Origin: Paenarthrobacter nicotinovorans
GTDB taxonomy: Bacteria; Actinomycetota; Actinomycetes; Actinomycetales; Micrococcaceae
Assembly: GCF_021919345.1 (NCBI RefSeq)
Contig: NZ_CP089293.1
Coordinates: forward strand, 3,224,001-3,288,000
DNA length: 64,000 nt
Direction of reading: 5' to 3'
Shown here: positions 17,864 to 26,307 of the stretch, in pieces
Layout: the number at the start of each line of letters is the position of its first letter
How positions within the stretch are numbered: the stretch's first letter is position 1
Position numbers and translations under genes: made by a program
Notes under the pieces: model-generated
Databases searched by the model: none
Seen by the model: the letters and a program-made list of their open reading frames with translations, nothing else
Told to the model about the DNA's origin: nothing

Positions 17864-18829
17864 TTACTGGTAGAAGACGAATCGTTTGCTGAGCCGGAAC
17901 TGCGCGGCGGTGATGGCCATGATGATGAGCGTGAGGATCACGCCGATCGCCGAAGCCTGGCCGAACTCGAGGCGTTGGAACGCGGACTCGAAGATCACCA
18001 TCACGGCTGTGCGCGTTGAGTCGCCGGGCCCGCCGCGGGTGAGGACGTAGGGCTGGTCGAACACTTGGAGTGCGTTGATGATGGCCATGACCGAGGCCAC
18101 CAGGGTGGTGGGGCTCAGCAGGGGCAGGGTGACGAACCAGTGCTTGCGCCAACCCGTCGCGCCGTCAATGGAGGCGGCCTCGTACGTCTCCACGGGAATG
18201 GAAGCCAGACCGCCGATGAACAGCAGGAACGAGAACCCGAAGTTCTGCCACACGTACACAAGGATCACGACGGCGGCCGACCCGCCTGGCGTCGTCAGCC
18301 AAGGCACCGCAGGGATGCCGACGATGGACAGCAACCAGTTCACGACGCCGAACTGCTCGTTGAAGAGGTAGCGCATGAAGATCGACACCGAGGCCGCGGA
18401 CAGGATCAGCGGGAAGAAGAATGCAGAGCGGAAGAACACCCGGAGCCAGGCCGGGAGCTTCTCCTGCACCATGATCGCCAGGCCGAGCGCCAGTCCCAGC
18501 TGGAGCGCCACCGCCACCACCACGAACACGATGGTGTTCAGGAACGAGACCCGGACGGTGGGGTCCTGGACTACCTCGGCAAAGTTGTCGAAGCCAACGA
18601 ACGTCGGCGCGGAGATGATGTCCCAGCGGAAGAAGGCCAGCGCGATCGAAGCGACGATCGGGAGCAGGGTGAAGATGCCCATGCCCGCGATGGTCGGGGC
18701 CAGGAATGCCCACGGCAGCCAGCGCTGCTGCACACGGCCGCGCTTGGTCCCCTGTGCGTTCTTACGGGCCGCTTGCCGGCGGCCCGGCTCACTTCCCGTC
18801 CCCGTGGAGGTACTGGTTGCGGTACTCAT
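17864..18829 (-). CDS. Carbohydrate ABC transporter permease (MalF type)
   Basis: The 321-residue membrane subunit has a basic, Thr/Ser-rich N-terminal 35 residues, six hydrophobic segments and the EAA loop ETYEAASIDGATGWRKHW. Its ATG overlaps the stop codon of the binding-protein gene (ATGA at 18826-18829), so the two are translationally coupled. It forms the pore together with the MalG-type subunit. Confidence 0.94.
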   Translation of the reverse strand: MSTATSTSTGTGSEPGRRQAARKNAQGTKRGRVQQRWLPWAFLAPTIAGMGIFTLLPIVASIALAFFRWDIISAPTFVGFDNFAEVVQDPTVRVSFLNTIVFVVVAVALQLGLALGLAIMVQEKLPAWLRVFFRSAFFFPLILSAASVSIFMRYLFNEQFGVVNWLLSIVGIPAVPWLTTPGGSAAVVILVYVWQNFGFSFLLFIGGLASIPVETYEAASIDGATGWRKHWFVTLPLLSPTTLVASVMAIINALQVFDQPYVLTRGGPGDSTRTAVMVIFESAFQRLEFGQASAIGVILTLIIMAITAAQFRLSKRFVFYQ

Positions 18830-20244
18830 GGCTGCCTCCTCAGGGCCAGTTCAAGGTCGCGCTGCATGGAGTTGAGAGCGTCCTTGAGTTGGCGCTCGTC
18901 GCCGCTGACAGCCAGGCTTACGTTTTTCATCAGGGCGGTCTCGACGGCGGCCTGCTGGGGTGGCGCCGGAATGGGACCTGTGGTGGGGAACTTGTCCAAG
19001 GTGTCGTAGAAGACCTTCCAGTTCCGTGGACCGGTTCCTGCATAGAGCTGCTCATTGACCATGGAGCGGCGGGCGGGGGTGGTGTTCGGCGTGGGGAACA
19101 CGATCCGCATGGCCTCCAGGCTGGAGCTGAACTTCACCCATTCCCAGGCTGCGTCCTTGTCCTTGGCGGTCTTCATGATCGCGTAGCCTGCCGTGCCGAA
19201 CTGGTGCCGCTGTGTCCGCCATTTCGGGAAGAACTGGACATCGAATTCGTCCTCTGTCATCCCCGCTTCATGGAGGCCTTGGACCCAATAGCCGCCTGCC
19301 GGCGTCGTACCTATCCTGTTGGAGGCGAAGAGGCCGATCAGTGCGCTTCCGCCGCCTTCCTCGGGCCGGACGCCAAGGCCGTCCTTGACCAGTCCACGGA
19401 GGTAGTCGAAGGATTCGAAGACCCGGGGATCGTCGGCGTTGGGTTCCAGCCATTGGTAGCCGCCGGAGCGGAGGCCGCGTGAGGGGTCGTTGGCGTAGAA
19501 GCCGTCCCACAGCCATTCGCCGCCCGCGGATTTGGTTTCCTTGAGGAAGCTGGTGTCGTTGGCGTAGAGCCACGGGACCACGCCGCCGAACAGGCGGTTG
19601 GTCCAGTAGTACGGTGTGAAGTCCTTGGGGTTGGCCTTCTTCATGGCCGCGAGGGTGGCCCGGAAGTCGGTGTGGGTCCAGTCGTCGGCCGGCCTGTCCA
19701 GCCCGGCCTGCCGGAGCGCGGTGGTGTTGTAGTACATGTTGGCCGCGTTCCAGTCGATGGGAAGCTGGAACAGGCTGCCTTTGTACATGAACGCTTCCAC
19801 CAGGCTGGGGTGGACGTCCGCGAAGTACTCCTTCATGTGGTCGGCATCCCGGCGAAGGTACTCGTCAAGCGGGTGTGCCAACTTCTCGGCGAACAGCTGG
19901 GCGCCTTCGGTTGCGACGTAGACGACGTCCGGCGGAGTGCCTGCTGCCACCATGGTGAGGATCTTGGTGAAGAAGTCCTTCCAGTCCACTGCCTGGATGG
20001 CCTGGACCTTGACCTTGATTTCCGGGTGGACCTTTGCGAAGGCGTCGATGACCTTCTGGCGGGCTGCGGCGTCCGCGGCGGTGCCCATGATGGCGATGCT
20101 GAGGCTGTTGTCGCCCCGGCCTGGGATATCGGCCCCGGTCAGGCGCGGCCACGATGCCGCAGTGACCCCAACGATCCCGGCGCCGAGGGCTGTGAGGGCA
20201 CTTCTACGTGTGAATTCGCGCAAAGCCCCATTGGTTCCCGACAT
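18826..20244 (-). CDS. Extracellular sugar-binding protein (family 1), non-lipoprotein Tat-like signal
   Basis: The 472-residue receptor of the fructoside importer carries the SBP_bac_1 features (DNSLSIAIMGTAADAAARQ, FAKVHPEIKVKV, TPPDVVYVATEG). The start at 20244 has GGAAGGA about 7 nt upstream; an in-frame GTG at 20265 lies inside the operator. The N-terminus has twin arginines (REFTRRSALTALGAG, residues 9-23) and a hydrophobic stretch, but no lipobox cysteine in the first 60 residues. Most Gram-positive receptors are lipoproteins, so membrane retention here must differ. The LacI operators at 20258-20305 lie directly upstream. Confidence 0.9.
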   Translation of the reverse strand: MSGTNGALREFTRRSALTALGAGIVGVTAASWPRLTGADIPGRGDNSLSIAIMGTAADAAARQKVIDAFAKVHPEIKVKVQAIQAVDWKDFFTKILTMVAAGTPPDVVYVATEGAQLFAEKLAHPLDEYLRRDADHMKEYFADVHPSLVEAFMYKGSLFQLPIDWNAANMYYNTTALRQAGLDRPADDWTHTDFRATLAAMKKANPKDFTPYYWTNRLFGGVVPWLYANDTSFLKETKSAGGEWLWDGFYANDPSRGLRSGGYQWLEPNADDPRVFESFDYLRGLVKDGLGVRPEEGGGSALIGLFASNRIGTTPAGGYWVQGLHEAGMTEDEFDVQFFPKWRTQRHQFGTAGYAIMKTAKDKDAAWEWVKFSSSLEAMRIVFPTPNTTPARRSMVNEQLYAGTGPRNWKVFYDTLDKFPTTGPIPAPPQQAAVETALMKNVSLAVSGDERQLKDALNSMQRDLELALRRQP

Positions 20245-20257
20245 GTAGATTTCCTTC

Positions 20258-20273
20258 CCTAACACGTGTTAGG
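20258..20273. promoter_or_regulatory. LacI-type operator, perfect palindrome
   Basis: CCTAACACGTGTTAGG is a perfect 16-bp palindrome, 14 bp upstream of the binding-protein start codon, where a bound repressor would block the promoter or leader. The central CG step and this length are typical of LacI-family operators. Confidence 0.8.
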
Positions 20274-20289
20274 AAGCGTATGACGAGCG

Positions 20290-20305
20290 CCTAACACGTG
20301 TCAAG
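20290..20305. promoter_or_regulatory. Second LacI-type operator (imperfect)
   Basis: CCTAACACGTGTCAAG matches the first operator at 14 of 16 positions. The two centres are 32 bp apart, about three helical turns, so two repressor dimers would bind the same face. Confidence 0.7.
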
Positions 20306-20362
20306 TGTCACAGGAATGTTGCTTGTGTCTCACTAACCCCGCAACGCGCGGGAGGAGCTCAC

Positions 20363-21310
20363 ATGAGGCGCCCAGCGAATTGTGGCAGTCTAGTCAGAAT
20401 GAGTTCCCAGCAATTCCGCACCAGCGGGAGGTCGAGCAAACGGCCGCTTCCAGCACGCGACGCAGGCGCAGGCACAGGCTTCCTCTTCTGCCTGGCCACG
20501 GCCGCAAGCATCGTGGGCCTCGTCGCGACGTACTACTTCTTTGTGCGCACCACGCCTGGACAGTTCATCGACGAGTCGGCACTGGTCGAAGCGACAGCCC
20601 TCAGCGGAACCGCCGGCCGTGCCTCCACGGAATTCCTGGACATGCTCCCCATGCTCTCGCTGGCAATAGCCACCATCATGGTGCTGTTCGTAACGGTGGC
20701 GCGCCGCCGCTGGAAGGCCGCGGGGATCGCCGTGGCTGCATGCGTCGCCGCCAACCTGGCCACCCAAATCCTCAAATTCTTCATCCCCGACCGGCCCGAC
20801 CGCGGCGTACAGACACTGGAACTGAACTCGCTCCCGTCAGGGCACACCACCCTGGCCGCCTCCGCCGCGGCAGCCGTCTTCCTCATGGTGTCCCCACGCT
20901 GGCGTCCGCTGGCCGGTTTCCTCGGAAGTACCTTCGCGGTGGCCACCGGCGTCTCCACCCTCATCAACCAATGGCACCGCCCCGCCGACGTCATCGCCGC
21001 GTTCCTGGTGGTGGGCGCCGTGATGCTGCCGGCGGGATGGCTGGTCCTGCGGACAGGCAGCGCATGGAACGTGTGGAAGGGCTACGGCGAGCATTGGGCC
21101 GCCTCCCGGATCTGGGTCTGGCTCACCGTCGCCGCATTGCTGGCCGCCTTGATGGTGGCCGCCTATTCATTGCTCCAGGTGATGCCCGGACTCAGCGCGG
21201 ACAGCACCATCGACTACTTCTGGGCGGGCACGGCCTTCATCGTGATCGCCGGATATCTTTCAGCGCTCGGCGGTACATGGCTGTTCGGTTTGGCGGCCCG
21301 CAAGGCCTGA
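20363..21310 (+). CDS. PAP2 family phosphatase, multi-pass membrane
   Basis: The 315-residue protein has the PAP2 acid-phosphatase motifs: a lysine and RP pair in KFFIPDRP, PSGHT (motif 2, around residue 157), and the catalytic histidine with its aspartate in WHRPADV (motif 3). Six or more hydrophobic segments place the active site at the outer membrane face, where such enzymes dephosphorylate lipid phosphates such as undecaprenyl diphosphate. GGAGGAG 5 nt upstream of the ATG at 20363 supports this start over the ATG at 20399. The motif-3 arginine is not obvious, which is a small deviation. It diverges from the sugar operon. Confidence 0.88.
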   Translation: MRRPANCGSLVRMSSQQFRTSGRSSKRPLPARDAGAGTGFLFCLATAASIVGLVATYYFFVRTTPGQFIDESALVEATALSGTAGRASTEFLDMLPMLSLAIATIMVLFVTVARRRWKAAGIAVAACVAANLATQILKFFIPDRPDRGVQTLELNSLPSGHTTLAASAAAAVFLMVSPRWRPLAGFLGSTFAVATGVSTLINQWHRPADVIAAFLVVGAVMLPAGWLVLRTGSAWNVWKGYGEHWAASRIWVWLTVAALLAALMVAAYSLLQVMPGLSADSTIDYFWAGTAFIVIAGYLSALGGTWLFGLAARKA

Positions 21311-21358
21311 CCCCCGTAAGGCTTAAAACCCGACGACGGCGCCCGCCCACCGAACGGC

Positions 21359-21586
21359 TCAGCCCTCGACAGCTTCGCTGCGGGTCCGGTGGGCCTGTTC
21401 CCGGATGAAGGCGCGGTCCTCATCCGTAAGCACCGTGCCCCCGTGGCCATCTACGGCACCGCCCTCACCCGTCTGCCCCTTGATGATTGCCGTGACTGTC
21501 CGCGGCACGATGACACTGCCGGGATTATTGATGAGCCATTGCTGCGTTTCGGAAGAAAGCTGATTCCAAAATTCCCTGATGTGCAT
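21359..21586 (-). CDS. Small conserved hypothetical protein
   Basis: A 75-residue soluble protein starting at the ATG at 21586 (MHIREFWNQLS). It has an N-terminal amphipathic helix, NNPGSVIVPRT in the middle and an acidic/basic C-terminus (LTDEDRAFIREQAHR). The ATG at 21604 or a TTG at 21649 would add 6 or 21 residues; no clear ribosome site decides among them. It has the look of small actinobacterial proteins of unknown function. Convergent with the PAP2 gene. Confidence 0.5.
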   Translation of the reverse strand: MHIREFWNQLSSETQQWLINNPGSVIVPRTVTAIIKGQTGEGGAVDGHGGTVLTDEDRAFIREQAHRTRSEAVEG

Positions 21587-21812
21587 AGTGATCAGCGCTG
21601 CCATTCTTGATTGGTGGGATGTGGCGGGACCCTCAATGCACTGCCTCAAACTCGGGAAATTGGCCGGGCCCTCCCATCAAGGCTACGCCCGGCAGCGGCA
21701 ATCCTGACCCGGTAAGACGCAACGTTTCCGCGAATGACGTCGACGGATGTGATCGCATGCGCTAGAGTTACTCCATTCGATGGACAAACAGCGGTTAACT
21801 CCAGGAGCTCCC

Positions 21813-23150
21813 ATGTCTTCCACTCTTAAGCACGGCCCTCGCGGTCTCAACCCGGCCGCCCCTGCCTCACGCGACCTGGTGGTCGACTTCATCCGGGTTG
21901 CCTGCATGTTCGCCGTGGTGGCCGTGCACCTGCTCATGATGGGCATCAGCGTGGACGAATCCGGCATCGGCGTCGGCAATCCGCTGACTTCCCTGAGCTG
22001 GTTTGCTCAAGGCACATGGTTCGGCCAGGTCATGCCGCTCTTCTTCATCGTCGGCGGTTTCGCCTCCTTGACCTCGTGGCGGAGCCTGCGCCGCAAGGGA
22101 GGCGATGCCGGCGACTACCTAAGGAACCGTGTGCTGCGCCTGGTTCGTCCTACGGTTGCGTTGTACGCGTTCCTCGCCATTGCGCTCTGGATTGCGACGG
22201 CGGCCGGCGTCCCGGGCGATCTGCTCACCGTGATCGCCGCAGGAGCAGGAGTACAGCTGTGGTTCCTTGCCGCCTACCTGATCTGCCAGGCCATGGTCCC
22301 CACCATGGCCAAGCTCCACGAAGCCGCGCCCTACCGGACCATCGCCGCGTTGGCCGCTGGCGCCGTCGTCGTCGATGTCCTCCGCCTGGGCCTGGAGCAC
22401 AATCCCTGGGGTTTCGACTCCAACCCGATCGGGCTGCTGAACATGGTGTTCGTTTGGGGACTGCTGCAGCAGCTTGGATTCTTCTACGCCGACGGGTTTT
22501 TCGACCGCTTTGCGCGCTGGCAGCTGGTTCTGGCTGCGGTCGGTTGCTACGCGGCGATGGTTCTGCTCACTCACTCGGGCCCGTATCCCGTGGACATGCT
22601 GACCAACCAGAACCCGCCGATGTTTCCGCTGATCCTTGTGGGCCTGGCGCATGTGCTGCTGGTCAAGGCTGCGTACCCGGCCCTGCAGCGCTGCGTGCAT
22701 CGTGGCTGGGTGCAGAAAGTGATGTTCGTTGTGGGCAGCCGGGCCATGACCATCTACCTGTGGCACCTGCCGTTGATCATTGCCATGTTCGGGATCGCAT
22801 TGCTGCTGCGGCTTCCGTTCCCTGAGCCTGCGGGCTTGGATTGGTGGCTCAGCCGTCCCCTCTTCTATGTGGCAGCGTGGGCCCTGGTGCTGCTGGCCTC
22901 CATGCCGCTGGTCCGGCTGGAACTTGCAAGCACTGCCCTGGCCCCGGGTGCGTCGAGGCCGGCGATGTGGCGGATCATCACTGCCACTGTTCTGGCTGTC
23001 ATTCCGCCCTTTGTGGTGATGCGGACGGCCCTCGACACAGCGAACGCGACGTGGGGGCTGGTGCTGCTGGTGATCGCTGTGGCATTGGTGACGGGCAAGG
23101 TTCCGGACCGGGCGTGGAAGCGTCCGCTTGCGGGACGCGTGGCTTCCTGA
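21813..23150 (+). CDS. Acyltransferase 3 family membrane protein
   Basis: The 445-residue protein has the acyltransferase-3 layout: an early RDLVVDFIRVACMFAVVAVHL segment containing the conserved histidine, FFIVGGFAS, basic loop RNRVLRLVRP, and about ten hydrophobic segments. Such proteins transfer acetyl or other acyl groups to envelope sugars. CAGGAG lies 5 nt upstream of the ATG at 21813, favouring this start over 21780. No neighbour reveals the acceptor. It converges with the MFS gene. Confidence 0.88.
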   Translation: MSSTLKHGPRGLNPAAPASRDLVVDFIRVACMFAVVAVHLLMMGISVDESGIGVGNPLTSLSWFAQGTWFGQVMPLFFIVGGFASLTSWRSLRRKGGDAGDYLRNRVLRLVRPTVALYAFLAIALWIATAAGVPGDLLTVIAAGAGVQLWFLAAYLICQAMVPTMAKLHEAAPYRTIAALAAGAVVVDVLRLGLEHNPWGFDSNPIGLLNMVFVWGLLQQLGFFYADGFFDRFARWQLVLAAVGCYAAMVLLTHSGPYPVDMLTNQNPPMFPLILVGLAHVLLVKAAYPALQRCVHRGWVQKVMFVVGSRAMTIYLWHLPLIIAMFGIALLLRLPFPEPAGLDWWLSRPLFYVAAWALVLLASMPLVRLELASTALAPGASRPAMWRIITATVLAVIPPFVVMRTALDTANATWGLVLLVIAVALVTGKVPDRAWKRPLAGRVAS

Positions 23151-23175
23151 CCTACTTTGGGGCGGGATCGGCGCT

Positions 23176-23199
23176 GAAACAACCTAATGGGGTTGTTTT
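23176..23199. terminator. Terminator between convergent acyltransferase and MFS genes
   Basis: Arms AAACAACC (23177-23184) and GGTTGTTT (23191-23198) enclose a 6-nt loop and end in a short T-run on the plus strand, with the A-run on the other side serving the opposite strand. Confidence 0.7.
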
Positions 23200-23241
23200 G
23201 AGGCGAGGACACGATAAAAGTTGGTAGCGAAGGCTCGCGCT

Positions 23242-24459
23242 TCAGTAGTTGCGGCGGTGCTTCAGCCGCGGAATTGCGACGGCGAACACCGCTGCCGCTG
23301 CGAAACCCAGTATTCCTGTGGCCCAGATGCCGGCCGAGAGCGAGACCGCAGCAGTCAGCCCCGATAACAGCACAGGTCCCCCGGTGGCGCCGGAATCCGC
23401 GATGAAACGCCAGATTCCCAGGAAATGGCTCCGCCCGTTGTCCGGCGAGAAGTCTGCGCCCAGCGTCATGATCAATCCGGAACTGATGCCATTGCCGAAG
23501 CCGATCAGCAGTGCGACCAAGAGCAACGGGACAAAACCAGCCGTGAACGGGATCAGGATCAGTGCCGACCCCATGATCACCGTGGACGGTATCGCCACCC
23601 ATTGCCGGCCCTTCCTGTCCATGAGCTTCCCCGCCGGGTAGAAGACCAGCATGTCGATCACTCCGGACAAGCCGAACAGCAGTGAAGCATGGGTGGCGTC
23701 GAGGCCCAGATGATCGGCCCACAGTGGGATGACTACCTGGCGCGAAGCCCGCAGTGCGCTCAGCAGCAGGATGCCGAAACCCACGCTCAGGAACACCCCC
23801 GCGTGCGACACCGCTACGCTCCGCAGCGTCGACGCCGGAGGGCGCGGACCGCCGTCGGACGTGTCGGGGGCGACCAAATCCGGGATGGTGAGCGACAAGG
23901 CAGCCGCCGCCATCATTCCCGCGAACCCCACCCAGTACGCACCACTGATGCCCGCGAACTGCATCACGCCGGCACCAATGAACGGTCCAATGAAGATGCC
24001 GATCCTGGTGACACCGCCCAGAGTGGACAGCGCCCGGGCCCGGAAGATGACCGGCACGGCCTCGGTGAGGTACTTCTGCCGGGCAAGGTTGAAGACACTT
24101 GCGGACATGCCCACCAACGTCATGGACGCCGCGAGCAACCAGAGTCCGTGCTCCACCTGCGGGGCAAAAGCCGCAGCGCCCAAGGCCATGGCTCCCAAGG
24201 CACCGGCGCCAACGATTGACCACCGTTCACCAAACTTCTCGGTGATGATCGACGCCGGAATGTTGAAGATCCACGAGCCGAGCCCAATCAGCGTCACGAT
24301 CAACGCCGACACAGCCACCGAAGCGCCCAGCTCCCGGGCCGAGAGCGCAATGACCGGCAGGACCGCCCCCTCGCCTATACAGAACAGCAGAGCGGGCCCG
24401 AAGGCCGGAAGCGCAATGCTGCGAAGGCTGAAGTTCTTGTCTGCTTGGGTGGTGGTCAT
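23242..24459 (-). CDS. MFS transporter
   Basis: The 405-residue membrane protein has about twelve hydrophobic segments and the loop 2-3 type signatures ITEKFGERW and KLMDRKGRQW, typical of major facilitator drug or metabolite efflux proteins. AGGA lies 8 nt before the ATG at 24459; upstream in-frame codons reach 24492. No regulator is adjacent. The substrate is unknown. Confidence 0.88.
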   Translation of the reverse strand: MTTTQADKNFSLRSIALPAFGPALLFCIGEGAVLPVIALSARELGASVAVSALIVTLIGLGSWIFNIPASIITEKFGERWSIVGAGALGAMALGAAAFAPQVEHGLWLLAASMTLVGMSASVFNLARQKYLTEAVPVIFRARALSTLGGVTRIGIFIGPFIGAGVMQFAGISGAYWVGFAGMMAAAALSLTIPDLVAPDTSDGGPRPPASTLRSVAVSHAGVFLSVGFGILLLSALRASRQVVIPLWADHLGLDATHASLLFGLSGVIDMLVFYPAGKLMDRKGRQWVAIPSTVIMGSALILIPFTAGFVPLLLVALLIGFGNGISSGLIMTLGADFSPDNGRSHFLGIWRFIADSGATGGPVLLSGLTAAVSLSAGIWATGILGFAAAAVFAVAIPRLKHRRNY

Positions 24460-24525
24460 CCCTTTCATCCTAGAACTCGTCAAGAGCCTCACTGACCGCG
24501 CACCCTGCCTTGGGTGCGGCGCGCA

Positions 24526-24560
24526 GTTGTTGCGGCTCCGAAGACCGGAGCCGCAACAAC
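24526..24560 (-). terminator. Terminator of the chaplin-like gene
   Basis: Arms 24526-24540 and 24546-24560 form a perfect 15-bp stem with a 5-nt loop, 30 bp beyond the stop codon of the chaplin-like gene. A second, shorter hairpin (GCACCC/GGGTGC) lies next to it at 24500-24517. Confidence 0.8.
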
Positions 24561-24589
24561 TACATGCGAAGCGGAATTACCACTCGGCC

Positions 24590-26209
24590 CTAGCTGCGGA
24601 TGGCTGCTGCCTTCCGACGACCAAGGGCGGTCAGGACCAGGCCCATCACGAGCAACGCTCCTGCCCAGAGTGCGAAGCTGCCGTCCAGTCCCGTAGCGGC
24701 CAGGGTTTTGGCATTTCCGACGGCGGTGGAAGCTGCCGCAGTCACCGACCCTTTGGTGCCAACAGCCGAGTGGACGCTGCCTGCGGTCACGATACTTCCG
24801 CCAGTGACGCTTCCGGTCACGGCGCCGCCAACGGGCTCGTCAACGCCACGTTCTCCGCCCGTCGAGGGGCTTCCGGTGATCGGGGACTCGGCCGGCGGAG
24901 TCACAACCGGAGGAGTGACTACTGGAGGGGTAACAACCGGAGGGGTAACAACCGGCGGAGTGACGACCGGAGGAGTGACTACCGGCGGAGTGACAACCGG
25001 CGGGGTAACAACGGGAGGTGTTACGTTACCGGCAGAACCGCCACCGATGCCTACCGAAGTCGAGCCAATGGTTACGGGAGCGGTGATCGGAACGATCACC
25101 TGCGTACCTGCAAGGATTCCGTCAGATCCCGATGTGGAGGCACCCGGCGTGGTGCCGGTCGTGCCGCCGGCGGAGCCGTTGGAACCGGACGTGGCTGACG
25201 AATCACCCAACAGCCCGGCCGAGGTTGAACCAACGCTCACCGGAGCAGTAATCGGAGCAACAACCTGCGTCCCCGAACCAATACCATCAGATCCTGACGT
25301 GGAGGCACCCGAAGCGGCAGGAGCCGAACCACCCGTGGAGCCGTTGGAACCTGACGTGGCCGAGGAATCACCCAACAGCCCGGCCGAGGTAGCACCGAGG
25401 CTGATCGGAGCCGTAATCGGAGCAACAACCTGCGTCCCCGAACCAATACCCTCGGACCCGGACGTCGAAGCACCCGAACCAGTGCCGGCCGGAGAAGCAG
25501 CTGAACCTCCACCGCTGGACGTAGCCGCAGAATCCCCAGCCACACCCACGGCAGTGGCTCCGATGTTAACAGGGACCGAAATCGGAGCCACTACCTGAGC
25601 GCCGGACGCGACACCCTCTCCCCCCGACGTTGTTGCCTGCGCGGGCGCTTGGGCCTGTGCAGGAGCTGCTGATCCTGAAGTTGCTGCCGAGTCACCGAGT
25701 ACGCCGGCCGACGTCGACCCCACCGTGATGGGGACCGTCACCGGTGCGACAACCTGGGTTCCCGAGGCGATACCGTCGGCACCGCCGGTGGTTGCTGCCG
25801 GCGTCGAACTTGTTGCCCCGGCCGGGGCGGCAGGTGTGGCTGAGCTCGCCGCAGTGGAGCCCCCCAGCAGACCCACTGACGACGAGCCCAGGTTTACGGG
25901 CACCGTTACCGGGGCTACGACTTGCGTCCCGGATCCGATGCCGTTGGAACCGTTGGTGGTGGCTGCGGGTGCTGAACCCGAAGTTGCAGCAGGTGTGGCA
26001 GAACTGGTTGCTGCCGAGTCCCCCACCAGGCCCAAAGAGGTTGCGCCGAGGTTGATGGGCGCTGTTACTGGCGCCACCACTTGCGTGCCGGACAGAAGTC
26101 CGTCTTTGCCGCTGGTGGTATCCGCGGCGTTTGCTGCGGTGGCGCTGAGGACAATCATGCCCCCGGCAAAGCAGGTGCCGATCAGGCACTTGCGAATGGT
26201 CGTGTTCAT
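24590..26209 (-). CDS. Seven-repeat chaplin-like surface protein with LAATG sorting signal
   Basis: The 539-residue secreted protein has a signal peptide (to about residue 28, ending in ANA) and seven repeats of a chaplin-like unit, each with SGTQVVAPV and PxxLGxTSxGLxGDS. Spacers are Ser/Thr/Ala/Gly-rich and vary in length. A wall-spanning stretch of at least eight TPPVV units follows, then LAATG (about residue 505), a hydrophobic segment and GRRKAA, a sorting signal of the LAXTG kind used by class E sortases. The unit resembles the Streptomyces chaplin domain (PF03777) but lacks its two cysteines. It is expected to be covalently attached to peptidoglycan and may alter surface hydrophobicity. 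The chaplin relation is a motif judgement, not a computed match. Confidence 0.75.
   Translation of the reverse strand: MNTTIRKCLIGTCFAGGMIVLSATAANAADTTSGKDGLLSGTQVVAPVTAPINLGATSLGLVGDSAATSSATPAATSGSAPAATTNGSNGIGSGTQVVAPVTVPVNLGSSSVGLLGGSTAASSATPAAPAGATSSTPAATTGGADGIASGTQVVAPVTVPITVGSTSAGVLGDSAATSGSAAPAQAQAPAQATTSGGEGVASGAQVVAPISVPVNIGATAVGVAGDSAATSSGGGSAASPAGTGSGASTSGSEGIGSGTQVVAPITAPISLGATSAGLLGDSSATSGSNGSTGGSAPAASGASTSGSDGIGSGTQVVAPITAPVSVGSTSAGLLGDSSATSGSNGSAGGTTGTTPGASTSGSDGILAGTQVIVPITAPVTIGSTSVGIGGGSAGNVTPPVVTPPVVTPPVVTPPVVTPPVVTPPVVTPPVVTPPVVTPPAESPITGSPSTGGERGVDEPVGGAVTGSVTGGSIVTAGSVHSAVGTKGSVTAAASTAVGNAKTLAATGLDGSFALWAGALLVMGLVLTALGRRKAAAIRS
24895..25020 (-). repeat. Coding repeat: TPPVV units
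   Basis: A 15-bp unit encoding Thr-Pro-Pro-Val-Val is repeated about eight times in tandem within the chaplin-like gene. The copies are near-identical in DNA, so copy number can change by slippage. Confidence 0.85.
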
Positions 26210-26307
26210 GGTCTTTTTCTCCTGAAGGTCTTGTTCCCGGAGACGTCCGATGACGGATCGTCTGTAGTGCCGTCTGCCGCGAAAGTCGGTGCAGCAAGGC
26301 TGGGGAC

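Noticed and set aside
22865..24223. 452-codon minus-strand ORF overlapping the MFS gene
   Set aside because: It is a frame shadow of the MFS transporter, which has clear membrane topology and a ribosome site; the shadow has no domain features.
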